In this document: piece after piece, positions 1 to 8,490 of the stretch
Position numbering within the stretch: position 1 is the first letter of the stretch
Layout of the letters: each line of letters opens with the position of its first letter
IMG/VR virus record: IMGVR_UViG_3300021338_000003
Coordinates: 124,001-188,000 of that record
DNA: 64,000 bases
Strand: one strand, 5' to 3'
From: a virus
The notes under the pieces: generated by a model
The model's input: only the letters and a program-made list of their open reading frames with translations
Told to the model about the DNA's origin: nothing
Database searches by the model: none
Translations under genes and position numbers: made by a program

Positions 1-1
1 C

Positions 2-592
2 AAAAATCCCACCGCCTTCAAGGATTCCAAATGGTCCAGGTATACCAGTGGGGGTTTCCCCAAATATATGGTAAGATACCGGTCTGGAGGGCTGGATGAG
101 GAAGGGGCTGACTATACTCTAGACCAAGCTTTGACTCTATCTAAGAAGCACACGGCTGCTCTATACTACGCCAAAAGGGCTCAGAACAGAGTCAAGCATT
201 CTGCCAAGAAAATGGCCAGGTATGCCCGAGATGTTGACTTCCTTCAGGAGGCGTATCGCACCAGTATTGCACAAGGCGGAGAACTTTCACTGGCTGAAGG
301 TGATGGCAGTGTGTCACTGGCCGAACACAACAAAGTATTGGCCGAGTTGGACAAGGTTCAGCAAGAGTCTTTGGCGGTTCAAGGCATCAAGGGACCTGAC
401 GGATGGGAGTGGAATTCGGGGTCCTGCATGTGGATCTCTCACAGCGGGCCCTATGTGCTAGCGGTCGCCGCCAGTGGAAGTTGGTTTGTGAGACACCACG
501 CTGAATCCCGCCGGGTTGCCCGGGGCACCTGCGAGTCTCTTCTCGGGCAGTACGGAGCTTTCCATGACTGTAAGGTGGCGGTACCCTCTTAG
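2..592 (+). CDS. hypothetical protein, 5' end outside window
   Basis: The reading frame is already open at base 2 and stays open through an internal ATG at base 68, so the start lies before the window. About 196 residues are visible. The visible protein is rich in Lys, Arg, Ala and Tyr in its first half and has a Trp/Gly/Ser-rich stretch near residue 140. No known domain is recognised. The next gene follows after 12 bases. Confidence 0.6.
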   Translation, partial: KNPTAFKDSKWSRYTSGGFPKYMVRYRSGGLDEEGADYTLDQALTLSKKHTAALYYAKRAQNRVKHSAKKMARYARDVDFLQEAYRTSIAQGGELSLAEGDGSVSLAEHNKVLAELDKVQQESLAVQGIKGPDGWEWNSGSCMWISHSGPYVLAVAASGSWFVRHHAESRRVARGTCESLLGQYGAFHDCKVAVPS

Positions 593-604
593 GAGATAAC
601 AGCT

Positions 605-928
605 ATGAACGAGTTGTATATCAAGGTTAAGCTCACCGACCTGGTGTTTGACCAGTATGGGTGTGAAATTCTGGACCAGACTATGGATATTGACGCTAAC
701 AATATCCTTGATGTCTGTAGAAACCTGGGTATGGAAACACATCCTGATGGACACAACGAAACACTGATTGGGACCCCCCAACAGATACTGAGGGTCATGA
801 AAGGGCTGGTAGCAGCAATAGAGAAGGCCAGAGAAGACCAAGCAATTGCAGAATTGGCCGCTGTCATTCCCTCTTCTGAGACGCAGGTGGCGTTCTCTGA
901 TAACCACCTTGCTGAGGACCCGTTCTGA
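605..928 (+). CDS. hypothetical protein, 107 aa
   Basis: ATG is preceded by an AGGAG ribosome site at 591-595. The protein is acidic, soluble and of mixed alpha/beta appearance, with no recognised motif. Its TGA overlaps the ATG of the adenine methylase by one base (TGATG), so the two are probably translationally coupled. Confidence 0.6.
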   Translation: MNELYIKVKLTDLVFDQYGCEILDQTMDIDANNILDVCRNLGMETHPDGHNETLIGTPQQILRVMKGLVAAIEKAREDQAIAELAAVIPSSETQVAFSDNHLAEDPF

Positions 929-1746
929 TGTGGCACTTCGTTGACCTCTGCTGTGGGTCCGGCGCCATTACGTTGCATCTTCTGGGTGCCCGGAAGGCCA
1001 TTCTACCCTACCAGGGGTCGAAGTGGAAGCTTCGGGGGCATATTGCCTCATACTGTCCGGGAGGGGCACCCCAGACCGTAACCCTAGTGGACCCAAGTCC
1101 CTGGTCCGAAACCCTAGGTGTTGTTATAAACCCCAAGAAGCGAGAACAACTAGTATCGTACCTGGAATGTCTTGCAGCAAAAGACCCCCGGGAAGTGTAC
1201 GACTCTTTGCAGGGCCATTCGGTTCCAGAAGACCTCATTGAAAGGGCTGGTCAACACCTGTTCCTTCAGCGTCTTGCATTTTCTGGGAAAGCGGTAGGGG
1301 TTAACAGAGGCAATTGGAGCAGCCCGGGGTTCAATGGTAGTAGTGCCTATGGTATTCCGGCTACGGATAAGTTTGGGGCCATCAATCCTATGATTCCGTC
1401 CCTCATCAAAACATTGAAGAGTTACAACCTGGAACCCACCCTGGTTAGAACGCGTCGAGGCAGAGCCGCGGTTCCAGAAAAGGTTCCGCCCAACACCTTT
1501 GTGTACATTGACCCTCCATACCAGTTAGCCACACCATACCCGGATGGTTCTCTGGGCCGCGATGAGGTTATCTGGTTGGCTCAACAATGGAGGGAGAGGG
1601 GGGCTAGCGTCCTAATCTCTGAAAGGGAGCCGATTGTCATCCCTGGCGGAGGTTGGTGGGTCAAGAATATTACAGCCGGGCGAGATATTGACTCCCCGTT
1701 CGTCGGAAAGCATAGTGAGTGGCTAACTGGGAGCAACGACTTATGA
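928..1746 (+). CDS. D12-class N6-adenine DNA methyltransferase (Dam-like)
   Basis: This 272-residue protein should transfer a methyl group from SAM to N6 of adenine in DNA. It shows a SAM-binding DLCCGSG motif at residues 6-12 and the catalytic DPPY motif near residue 195, inside VYIDPPYQ. A basic YQGSKWKLR segment at about 28-36 resembles the KWxGGK motif that normally begins D12 enzymes. Here it follows the SAM motif instead of preceding it. Length fits Dam (about 270 aa). It may protect phage DNA from restriction. The target sequence cannot be read from the gene. Confidence 0.85.
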   Translation: MWHFVDLCCGSGAITLHLLGARKAILPYQGSKWKLRGHIASYCPGGAPQTVTLVDPSPWSETLGVVINPKKREQLVSYLECLAAKDPREVYDSLQGHSVPEDLIERAGQHLFLQRLAFSGKAVGVNRGNWSSPGFNGSSAYGIPATDKFGAINPMIPSLIKTLKSYNLEPTLVRTRRGRAAVPEKVPPNTFVYIDPPYQLATPYPDGSLGRDEVIWLAQQWRERGASVLISEREPIVIPGGGWWVKNITAGRDIDSPFVGKHSEWLTGSNDL

Positions 1747-2003
1747 GTGCCCGAGACTTTGAAAATCTCGTGAGGGCCCCTATGCTGACTCGAAAGGGAA
1801 AGGTAACCATCGTTATCTACACCATCTGCGTCTTGGTGATACTTGTGATGGCTACCAAAAAGGCTGTTGACCATCTTAACACCAAGGCCGGGTTCTATGG
1901 CGCCTGCGTTGAGGTCAATGACCCCTACCGGTCCAAAGTGATTGATGGAACGTGCTTCCGTCGCAGCGAGGATGGGTGGGTTGAAATAAACATTCCCAAA
2001 TAG
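1743..2003 (+). CDS. small single-span membrane protein
   Basis: The ATG at 1743 overlaps the methylase stop (ATGA). The 86-residue product has one hydrophobic segment of about 18 residues (core VTIVIYTICVLVILVMA) near residues 20-38, followed by a polar tail with two cysteines. An earlier in-frame ATG at 1719 lies inside the methylase and is less likely. Function is unknown. Confidence 0.6.
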   Translation: MSARDFENLVRAPMLTRKGKVTIVIYTICVLVILVMATKKAVDHLNTKAGFYGACVEVNDPYRSKVIDGTCFRRSEDGWVEINIPK

Positions 2004-2012
2004 GAGGACCAC

Positions 2013-2501
2013 ATGGCCTATGAAGACGCTGACCTTTTGAACCATGACATTCGTGAGGGTTTCAACTCTGACTTCATGTCGAAGCTCGTGTATGTTGCTG
2101 CTCCCTTCTCTGCCCCCACCTTGGGAGGTATTGAAGAGAACATCACTACGGCCAAGAAACTTGGCCGTCTGCTGCTCCAGGGTAGCGGGTCGTATCCTGT
2201 TGTGCCCCACGTCATGACCGCGGACATGCTCGATGACAATATTCCTGAAGAACGAGACATTGCCCTTAGGATGACCATGGACGTCATGTTGGCAGTCCAG
2301 AAATCTGATGGATTCATGGTCATCCTTGTCGACAAGGATGGCACCACGAAGAGCCGTGGGGTGGCTGCGGAGATTGCCCGTTGGAAAGAATCTGACCCCG
2401 GCATGGAGAAGATGTTCTTCGTCACTGCGGACGTTCTGGATGGGGTCGAGCCTATGCCTGAACGATTCCTTTCCTGTCCTCAATGTGGATATCCGGATTG
2501 A
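2013..2501 (+). CDS. nucleoside 2-deoxyribosyltransferase-like protein (DUF4406 type)
   Basis: An AGGAGG ribosome site sits 6 bases before the ATG. The 162-residue protein contains the KLVYVAAPFSA start, an ENI-x-x-AK helix and a PVVPHVM segment. These are typical of the small Rossmann-like family related to nucleoside 2-deoxyribosyltransferases. Such proteins are frequent in phages and are thought to act on nucleosides or nucleotides. The substrate is unknown. It ends with a CPQC pair that might be half of a zinc site. Confidence 0.65.
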   Translation: MAYEDADLLNHDIREGFNSDFMSKLVYVAAPFSAPTLGGIEENITTAKKLGRLLLQGSGSYPVVPHVMTADMLDDNIPEERDIALRMTMDVMLAVQKSDGFMVILVDKDGTTKSRGVAAEIARWKESDPGMEKMFFVTADVLDGVEPMPERFLSCPQCGYPD

Positions 2502-2526
2502 CAGATCGGGGATGCCATGTTAAAAT
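2498..2526 (+). promoter_or_regulatory. sigma-70-type promoter with CATGT-linked -10
   Basis: TTGACA at 2498-2503 and TAAAAT at 2521-2526 are 17 bases apart. The bases before the -10 read GATGCCATGT, the element repeated at other promoters in this window. It would drive the gene at 2551. Confidence 0.75.
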
Positions 2527-2550
2527 AAAAGTGTACACTAGGAGCACGAC

Positions 2551-3495
2551 ATGTTCGCCATCCCCTTTCTGGTCTTTTCGCTTTTCGGTTGTACGACCCC
2601 GGGTCCCGAGGTCATCACCGTCTACAAGACCGTCGATGGCTTCGTGGATACCGGGTCTATGACGGATACGGAGGTCATAGGCGATGATGACGATGATGTC
2701 CCACGGCCCCTAGGCACGGCTGACACCGGAGATACCGGGTCCGAGCCTATCCCTCTCCCCTGGTGGGAAGAATACCCCTGTGATCTTGGCCCACAGGAAG
2801 AGGCCCCCGAGGAGGAAACCCCCTATTTCTACCCTGTGGCCGTTCGGGTGAACTCCCAGGTGATGCTTTCCGAGGACCTCAACTCTGTTGTCATCGTGGA
2901 TGACAATGAGAACTCCGCTGCCCAGTCCTGGCTGAAGCTCCAGTTCGTCAATCAGGAATACTTCGATTCTGATGGTGAAATTGCCGGTGAGCATTACTCC
3001 AACATGCTCACGGTGCACTATCAATTCACTGAGGCTGGAGTCGAAAATGGGTTTTTGGTGACTCACCCTGCAGGGTCCATCGTCAACTTTGCGTTCCCGA
3101 TGGACCGTCGCTGGTGGGAGCCCAACATCAGCTCCAGCGACGGTATGTCCGAGTACCTTCATCCCGAGTGGGCCGAGGTATTCGACCGGAACATCGATGG
3201 GACTAGGGTGATGGTCGAGATTCACGACTACTTCGACCCGATGTATGGTGAAGAGCTGCTGGAAAACCTTCTGTACATGCCTACTGATTGGCCTGTCATG
3301 GGCACCACTACGTACATCGCCAATGACCCAGCTCCGGGCCTTTCTTGGGAAGATGTGGACCTTGGATTGCAGCAGGAAAATGGGAGTCTACCCATGGACT
3401 TCATCCCCTACAAGACCAACTTCCAGGTTCTGCACTCCCCCGACCCTGGCGTCTGGCATCATGTCTGCGCCTTCTTCAAGGACCAGGAAAAGTGA
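2551..3495 (+). CDS. putative lipoprotein, 314 aa
   Basis: An AGGAG site precedes the ATG. The N-terminus is a short hydrophobic signal ending in LFGC (cysteine at residue 14), a plausible lipobox, so the mature protein would be lipid-anchored. An Asp/Thr-rich low-complexity linker with a run of five Asp follows at about 45-60, then a larger acidic, aromatic-rich region. The family is not recognised. Phage lipoproteins often alter the host surface, for example in superinfection exclusion, but that is a guess here. Confidence 0.65.
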   Translation: MFAIPFLVFSLFGCTTPGPEVITVYKTVDGFVDTGSMTDTEVIGDDDDDVPRPLGTADTGDTGSEPIPLPWWEEYPCDLGPQEEAPEEETPYFYPVAVRVNSQVMLSEDLNSVVIVDDNENSAAQSWLKLQFVNQEYFDSDGEIAGEHYSNMLTVHYQFTEAGVENGFLVTHPAGSIVNFAFPMDRRWWEPNISSSDGMSEYLHPEWAEVFDRNIDGTRVMVEIHDYFDPMYGEELLENLLYMPTDWPVMGTTTYIANDPAPGLSWEDVDLGLQQENGSLPMDFIPYKTNFQVLHSPDPGVWHHVCAFFKDQEK

Positions 3496-3659
3496 AAGCC
3501 CAGAGCCTGTGGGACTATGTTATGTCCGATGCCAAGGTTCTCAAGGCATACAACGACTTGGTCCAAGAGGAAAAGCGCCTTGAGAAGCGACAAAAGAGGG
3601 TAGAACGTCGCTTCGAGGAGGATGACATTCTTCCTCTTGGACTCAATGGGAGCGAGTGA
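3492..3659 (+). CDS. small charged protein, 55 aa
   Basis: The GTG start overlaps the stop of the lipoprotein gene (GTGA). The product is short and highly charged, with an EEKRLEKRQKRVERRFEE stretch that predicts a helix or coiled coil. Its stop overlaps the ATG of the next gene. Function is unknown. Confidence 0.5.
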   Translation: MKAQSLWDYVMSDAKVLKAYNDLVQEEKRLEKRQKRVERRFEEDDILPLGLNGSE

Positions 3660-3919
3660 TGACCCCTCTCAGTCAAAGAATGTACGATCTGGCTGCTGAC
3701 CACGAACGAGCTGTCGAACTGTGTGCCGAGGCCGACAAATTCAACAAGCTTACAGAAGACCCTACGGCGTCTACGGGGGCTCAATTGAAGCAGTGGGCCA
3801 AGTGCAACCGGCTCATGAAGGAATGCACTGGGGAAGACCCCCTTGCTTCAAAAATCGCTACTGATGCTGCTACTCTTGCTCACGCTCTACAGAGTTTTCG
3901 AAGGATGCACAACAAATGA
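3659..3919 (+). CDS. hypothetical helical protein, 86 aa
   Basis: The ATG overlaps the previous stop (TGATG). The product is mostly helical with several Cys and Lys residues and no motif I can name. It lies in the overlapping chain of small genes 2551-3919. Confidence 0.55.
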   Translation: MTPLSQRMYDLAADHERAVELCAEADKFNKLTEDPTASTGAQLKQWAKCNRLMKECTGEDPLASKIATDAATLAHALQSFRRMHNK

Positions 3920-4101
3920 AGACCGTTGATGATTTCCAGGGATTTCGCCGTGGCGAGTTGGCTGTGACGAACGTTCTCCCCTCTACTCGCCGGTCCTCCT
4001 GGTTTTGGATCCATCTCTTCAGCGTTGAAGAGAAGAGGTTGGCTAGGCTGGCTACTCCTTCGACTGAAGCCAGCAATAAGGACCATCCTCCTCGTCGATG
4101 A
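3916..4101 (+). CDS. possible small protein overlapping a convergent gene
   Basis: The ATG overlaps the preceding stop (ATGA), which favours translation. However, the last 50 bases run antisense into the metallophosphoesterase gene. The 61-residue product is basic and has no recognised feature. It may be a chance frame. Confidence 0.3.
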   Translation: MKTVDDFQGFRRGELAVTNVLPSTRRSSWFWIHLFSVEEKRLARLATPSTEASNKDHPPRR

Positions 4102-5617
4102 GATAGGCCATGAGGGTGGGGTCAGTAGTGATGTACCCTTCATGATGGTGGTAACGGTCGATGCCAGCCAAAGAGGGCAAGAGGTGGTGAGTGATGCCAC
4201 CGACCTCTTGTACTTTGTGGTGATGCAGGTGACCACCGAAGAAGATGTGGTGCTTGGTCCTAGACCAAGCGTGGCGAGCCTCCTTGGCCATACACGCTCC
4301 GAGGTCCTTGACCTTGACTCCATCTCCGTGGTTGAATCCGATGAGGGTGTCCCCGAACTCGGTATACACCCGGCTTCGGAAGTCCAGGTGGACAGTTACA
4401 TCCTCGGTGTCCTTGTACCAGGCCGATAGGAAGAGAAGGACAGCACGGCTGTTGTGCTGGTCATGGTTTCCTGCCATCATCCAAATTTCAACTGGGGCCA
4501 CCTGACGCATGAGGTCGATGTGACGGCGCTGGAGATGGCATCCGGTCACCAAGATCTCCGTGGGGGTCCCAATAGTATCCATCACGGTGCCGCGGGTCGT
4601 GGTGTTCGACTGACCATCGATGTGGAAGAAGTCTGACCCTACTGACATGATGATTTTCTTGGGGCGCCCCGGGAATCGAGAGATGAGGTTCTCGGTGTGC
4701 AGGAACAGACGCTCTTCGGCAATATCGAAATTGTACACCTGCTCGGGGCCGACCTCTCCCTCCCATGAGTACATACCCCAGTGGAAGTCGGTGTTGGCTA
4801 CCACGGCCACATAGTCGCTCTGTGGTTTGTCGAGGTCCAGCTTTGGAACTTTCATGGCTCGGACGTGGGTGCCGATTTCCTCAATGAACCGGTTCAGGAC
4901 CACCTCTTCGAATTCCATCCAGTTGTCGGAGTTCTTCTTGGTATCCCTCCATTTGAGCTTCTCGAACTTCTGGTATACAGCCTGACGCTTCATCTGAATG
5001 GCATCTTCGACCATATCCTCTATCGGTCGGCTCTCAAGCTCTTCCTTGCTGAACGGCTCTTTGTCGTGGGTGATTCCGTGAATCCGAAGGTACTCGATGA
5101 GCCAGGGACGAGGTATGTGAAGGTCTCGACAAATCATGTTGATTGTGCTGGGTTGCCCGTCCCAATTGGAGTACATCTGGATGATTTGTCGATGCTTGGT
5201 ACCCGACATCACCATGGGCTTTCCGGAAGATTTGGTGAAGGTGATGTATGTGTCGGTGTCAGCGTTGTAGACGTAATTGGACTCCCATAGCCACTCGGCC
5301 TTCCGTTCGGGCGAGATCTTGGGCGCGGGGTCATCATCTTCTTCAGGCTTGGTCTCAGGGTCTTCTTGACTGGCCTTCTTTCGGCCTCCCTTGTTGCGGG
5401 GTCCTCCCTTGTGTTCTTCGGGTTCTCCCCACCTCTTGCCTACTTTCAACTTTTCTTGAAGTCCGGGCTCTATCATCTCAACCAGCCGGCAGGCCCGGGA
5501 CCAGGAGCAGCCGACCCGGCGTCGGATTTCTGCCATGTGGGGCCTTTCCTTTCGGATCCAATCGCCCCATTTTTCTATCGCCTTTTTGTACCACTCGGTG
5601 TCAATTTTTCCGGGCAT
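4052..5617 (-). CDS. calcineurin-like metallophosphoesterase with N-terminal DNA-binding-like region
   Basis: This 521-residue protein carries the metallophosphoesterase signature in order: DxH in NTDFHWG near residue 274, GSDFFHID near 327, GNHD near 381, a late NHGD, and GGHLHHH near 460. These residues bind two metal ions that hydrolyse phosphoesters. The first 260 residues are separate. They include helix-turn-helix-like segments (MAEIRRRVGCSWSRACRLVE and a later DLHIPRPWLIEYLRIHG) joined by a Lys/Glu-rich linker. This suggests a DNA-directed nuclease, but substrate and role are inferred. Confidence 0.8.
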   Translation of the reverse strand: MPGKIDTEWYKKAIEKWGDWIRKERPHMAEIRRRVGCSWSRACRLVEMIEPGLQEKLKVGKRWGEPEEHKGGPRNKGGRKKASQEDPETKPEEDDDPAPKISPERKAEWLWESNYVYNADTDTYITFTKSSGKPMVMSGTKHRQIIQMYSNWDGQPSTINMICRDLHIPRPWLIEYLRIHGITHDKEPFSKEELESRPIEDMVEDAIQMKRQAVYQKFEKLKWRDTKKNSDNWMEFEEVVLNRFIEEIGTHVRAMKVPKLDLDKPQSDYVAVVANTDFHWGMYSWEGEVGPEQVYNFDIAEERLFLHTENLISRFPGRPKKIIMSVGSDFFHIDGQSNTTTRGTVMDTIGTPTEILVTGCHLQRRHIDLMRQVAPVEIWMMAGNHDQHNSRAVLLFLSAWYKDTEDVTVHLDFRSRVYTEFGDTLIGFNHGDGVKVKDLGACMAKEARHAWSRTKHHIFFGGHLHHHKVQEVGGITHHLLPSLAGIDRYHHHEGYITTDPTLMAYLIDEEDGPYCWLQSKE

Positions 5618-5774
5618 ACAGTCCCTCTCATCTTTGTGTTCCAGGGATGAAGAATGCTCATGTTGTCTCTCTGCCTCCTACCTGATCGGTCCTAAAACAT
5701 TGATCGGAAGCTTGCTTTCTGGCAGCGCATCTATCGCCACCGTTGTTGCTAAGCCTATACCCTTGGAGTTTGGA

Positions 5775-5990
5775 ATGATTCTGCACTTCTACGTTGAGAG
5801 CCTGGAAGACGACCCTCATGACCCTCACACCGACCCGGAGGACAATGAAGTTGTCCTTGCTGCCAGCTGTGGTTCCTTCTCCTACAGCGCCACTGGAGAC
5901 ACGTTCAAGCAAGCGGCGAACAAGCTCCTAGGATACCTCAGGGAAGAATATCCAGGATATCAGGTCCATGTTCACTTCGCTCCGGAGTAG
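5775..5990 (+). CDS. hypothetical protein, 71 aa
   Basis: The ATG at 5775 has GGAG eight bases upstream. Upstream extension of the frame overlaps the divergent metallophosphoesterase gene and is unlikely to be translated. The product is acidic (DPHDPHTDPEDNE) and then resembles a small alpha/beta domain of the HicB-like kind (YSATGDTFKQAANKLLGYL). The family is uncertain. Confidence 0.55.
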   Translation: MILHFYVESLEDDPHDPHTDPEDNEVVLAASCGSFSYSATGDTFKQAANKLLGYLREEYPGYQVHVHFAPE

Positions 5991-5995
5991 GGGCT

Positions 5996-6913
5996 ATGGC
6001 CATTGAAAACCATCTGACCGGCCTGTTTGATACCCTGGCACTGCCTCCCCTCCAAGAGTCATACCGTCAGGTAGTAATCGACCAGCTGTACCAAAACATC
6101 AGGATTGCCACCTTTCAGTCGGTGTGTTGGGCATCCAAAGAGAGTCCGGCTCGGGGTCTGTCCAAGCTTGTGGTTTTGCCCGGCGAGGAAAGGTATATGG
6201 CCGAACGTCTGGGCCTGGAAACCACGTTCACTCAACCATATGCCCACCACTGCGTGTTTGGTCGCACCGAATCAAACCCCCGAACTGGAGAGGACGACGA
6301 GGGCGAACCAGTAGTCGAGATAGTCGACACAAGATTCTGTACCATTCCACCTGAGACTCGGCCACTGATGTGTCGCATTTTCCCCTTTGGGATTCAGCGA
6401 ATCGAGGGGGACAAGCGATCCTTCAACATCATCGTTGAAAAGAGTGGGATGAGATTTGTCCAACGGAAGTGGGGCGACGTGTTCATCAACCAAATGCTGC
6501 ATAACGTCGCCCAATTGGGGATGTCTATGTGGGCCTTCCTCGACGACAAATGGTGGGCCTACTACGAATCCGCTTTTTCGGACCGGTGGGAATTTGAAGC
6601 CCTGGTCACTGCCAAATTCGAACTTACAGACGACGCCATCTTCAGCCAAATTCGGGGTGCCCCTCCCGAGATGCGTCGGGAAGTTCTTATCCAGATTGCC
6701 AAACCCGAATGCGAGTTGTGTTCCGGTGAGGGGTGGGCGTTCGTGGATAGAACACCTGACAAGAAAACCCTCCTACCGCCGACCATGAGGCGATTTGACC
6801 TTTGCCCAGATTGTGTTCAGCCAGTTCTGGGACTACGAGTAGGCAACATACTACGAGACCCACGAAATGGCAAAATCCTGGACGCCTCGGGGCGTGAATA
6901 CAGGGGTGATTGA
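5996..6913 (+). CDS. YkgJ-like cysteine-cluster protein with zinc ribbon
   Basis: The 305-residue protein has spaced cysteines ending in RPLMCRIFPFG near residue 125. That pattern is characteristic of the YkgJ/UPF0153 family, whose cysteines bind a metal or iron-sulfur cluster. Near residues 237-265 a second set (CELCSGEGW and CPDC) looks like a zinc ribbon. Biochemical role is unknown. The stop overlaps the next gene, which looks like a divergent partner of the same family. Confidence 0.6.
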   Translation: MAIENHLTGLFDTLALPPLQESYRQVVIDQLYQNIRIATFQSVCWASKESPARGLSKLVVLPGEERYMAERLGLETTFTQPYAHHCVFGRTESNPRTGEDDEGEPVVEIVDTRFCTIPPETRPLMCRIFPFGIQRIEGDKRSFNIIVEKSGMRFVQRKWGDVFINQMLHNVAQLGMSMWAFLDDKWWAYYESAFSDRWEFEALVTAKFELTDDAIFSQIRGAPPEMRREVLIQIAKPECELCSGEGWAFVDRTPDKKTLLPPTMRRFDLCPDCVQPVLGLRVGNILRDPRNGKILDASGREYRGD

Positions 6914-7506
6914 TGATTCCGACTGGTTTTTTTGAAGAGGTATATGCTCTCCCGACAGTCACCACAGAAGAGTGTGTGGTCCCCTCATGCTTTCACGAGT
7001 ATCGGGAAGGCGTTGACCACTACAGCCTTGATCGAGTACTCTTGCCTGGTGAGAAAGAGTTTCTCGATACCTTCCAAGGGGAAGACAAGCGCAGTTTTGT
7101 GTTCCGGTCTTACCCCATTCGCGTCCACAAACTTGGGGAACATTCATTGACCGTATGGTCTGCCATCAAATGCCCCCACGCTCCTACCGATATTGACACT
7201 CCCCTCATGGCCCACCGTTTGTGGGTAGGGGCGTGGAAAGCCCTAGTGAACCTGGCCCCAGATGAATGGTGGGACAGCATTGCTCGCACACTCCCTCAAG
7301 GGTATCAGCACCTAGGGGACCTGTTGGACCCCCGGGAGAATGGGGTTCCAAGCCAGTTGCTGGCCAGGGTTGCCGATACCTCCTGTGAGCAGTGCGGTGG
7401 GACGGGGCTTGACCCTGATCGTGGGGTTTGCTCCTGTCTCTCGGAGGACAAGGTTAAGCAGTTGCATGCTATGGTAATGGATGCATCCAACTCTTTCCGG
7501 GTGTAG
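6913..7506 (+). CDS. divergent YkgJ-like protein with C-terminal cysteine ribbon
   Basis: The ATG overlaps the previous stop by one base. The 198-residue product repeats features of its neighbour: VLLPGEKEFL, FRSYPIRVHK where the neighbour has CRIFPFGIQR, a WW-containing helix, and a C-terminal CEQCGGTG with a later CSC. The cysteine preceding the RxYP motif is missing, so metal binding may be lost. It is probably a duplicated copy. Function is unknown. Confidence 0.55.
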   Translation: MIPTGFFEEVYALPTVTTEECVVPSCFHEYREGVDHYSLDRVLLPGEKEFLDTFQGEDKRSFVFRSYPIRVHKLGEHSLTVWSAIKCPHAPTDIDTPLMAHRLWVGAWKALVNLAPDEWWDSIARTLPQGYQHLGDLLDPRENGVPSQLLARVADTSCEQCGGTGLDPDRGVCSCLSEDKVKQLHAMVMDASNSFRV

Positions 7507-7515
7507 AGGTATCCA

Positions 7516-7806
7516 TTGACTGCCGACCTTGTTTTTGGCTCCGTCCACGTGGTCTTTCTAGGCACGAGTGCTCTGACCCTGGAGTTGGGGGAGAAGAAGG
7601 TCATGCCTGTATGGAACAGTGCTTCCGAGTGCTTGGCATGGACTCAGTCCTATTTGGAGTCCCCAGAAGACCAAATGATGTATATCATTCCAATCCCATA
7701 TCCCAAGGGTTTGATGGAGACCATGCAGAAGGCTGGTGCTGACCTCATCATCTTTGACCTTCAAGAGGGTGCTGACCTTCGGGTCGTGCTGGGGGCAGTC
7801 CACTAA
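7516..7806 (+). CDS. hypothetical protein, 96 aa (TTG start)
   Basis: A TTG start is preceded by GAGGT at 7506-7510. The product begins with a hydrophobic beta-like segment and has no recognised motif. TTG starts are used elsewhere here (topoisomerase, tilS), which supports the call. Confidence 0.5.
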   Translation: MTADLVFGSVHVVFLGTSALTLELGEKKVMPVWNSASECLAWTQSYLESPEDQMMYIIPIPYPKGLMETMQKAGADLIIFDLQEGADLRVVLGAVH

Positions 7807-7859
7807 ATCCTCAGTGTGCGGATGGGTCAGTTGAGGCTGCCGCACAGAGGAAAGAAAAG

Positions 7860-8425
7860 ATGTCCAAGAAGCTTGAAGATGTTCTCGGTCAGATGGACGA
7901 TGTTGCTCTGGTTGCCTTCACCCAGCTGTTGGTGGGAAGAAGGCCGAGGCTTTGGCCAGAGAAGCCAAGAAGCGCATTGCCCCTGGAGAGTTTGAGGTCG
8001 ATACCTCTCTGAGGTTGAACGGCCCCATGACTCTGCGTGCCCCTGGTGAGTACACGCCTACCGCCGATGTCCCTTGGACTTTGGTGGTGACCCTCCTCCT
8101 TCATCGGATGGGGTTCCAGCGTGATGCTGCCGGAGACATTCTGGTCGAGCTTGCCACCAAGGCTCTGGAATTGAGTGGTGACAGTAACCGTGAGAAGCGC
8201 GAGGCCCTGCTGGGTGACTACCTCGTTGAGGTGGAAGCTTGCAAGGATCGCATGAACGACGCAATCGGGAAGCTTCCCAAGAAGACGCGGATGGGTAAGA
8301 CCACCGTGAACTTCGAGATTGCTCCCTTGAAGCAGGCCACCGTCATTGGCGGTGTGTCGGTCTTCGAGGAGACCTCGTTCCCTATCGGTGAGGCTGCTGT
8401 TCGGGACTCCGAAGAGGCGGCCTAG
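7860..8425 (+). pseudogene. frame-broken gene (single-base shift near 7934)
   Basis: A good start (GAGGAAAGAAAAG then ATG at 7860) opens a frame reading MSKKLEDVLGQMDDVALVAF and stopping at 8012. Homogeneous coding sequence continues to 8425 in the -1 frame (GGKKAEALAREAKKRIAPG onward, about 160 residues). The change of frame falls in GGTGGGAAGAAGG at about 7931-7943. One extra G would restore a single protein of about 188 residues. There is no classical slippery heptamer, so a mutation or sequencing deletion is more likely than programmed frameshifting. A strong terminator follows. Function is unknown. Confidence 0.6.
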
Positions 8426-8440
8426 GTCACTTGTGTCCTC

Positions 8441-8476
8441 GGCCCCGGGATCGAAAGGTCCCGGGGCCTTTTCTTT
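8441..8476 (+). terminator. intrinsic terminator
   Basis: A perfect 10-bp GC-rich stem (GGCCCCGGGA with TCCCGGGGCC), an 8-base loop and the run TTTTCTTT end the transcript of the preceding gene. Confidence 0.9.
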
Positions 8477-8490
8477 CCGAGAGGTGTGAT

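Noticed and set aside
7925-7945. Programmed -1 frameshift site
   Set aside because: No X XXY YYZ heptamer and no clear stimulatory structure, so a simple indel is more likely.
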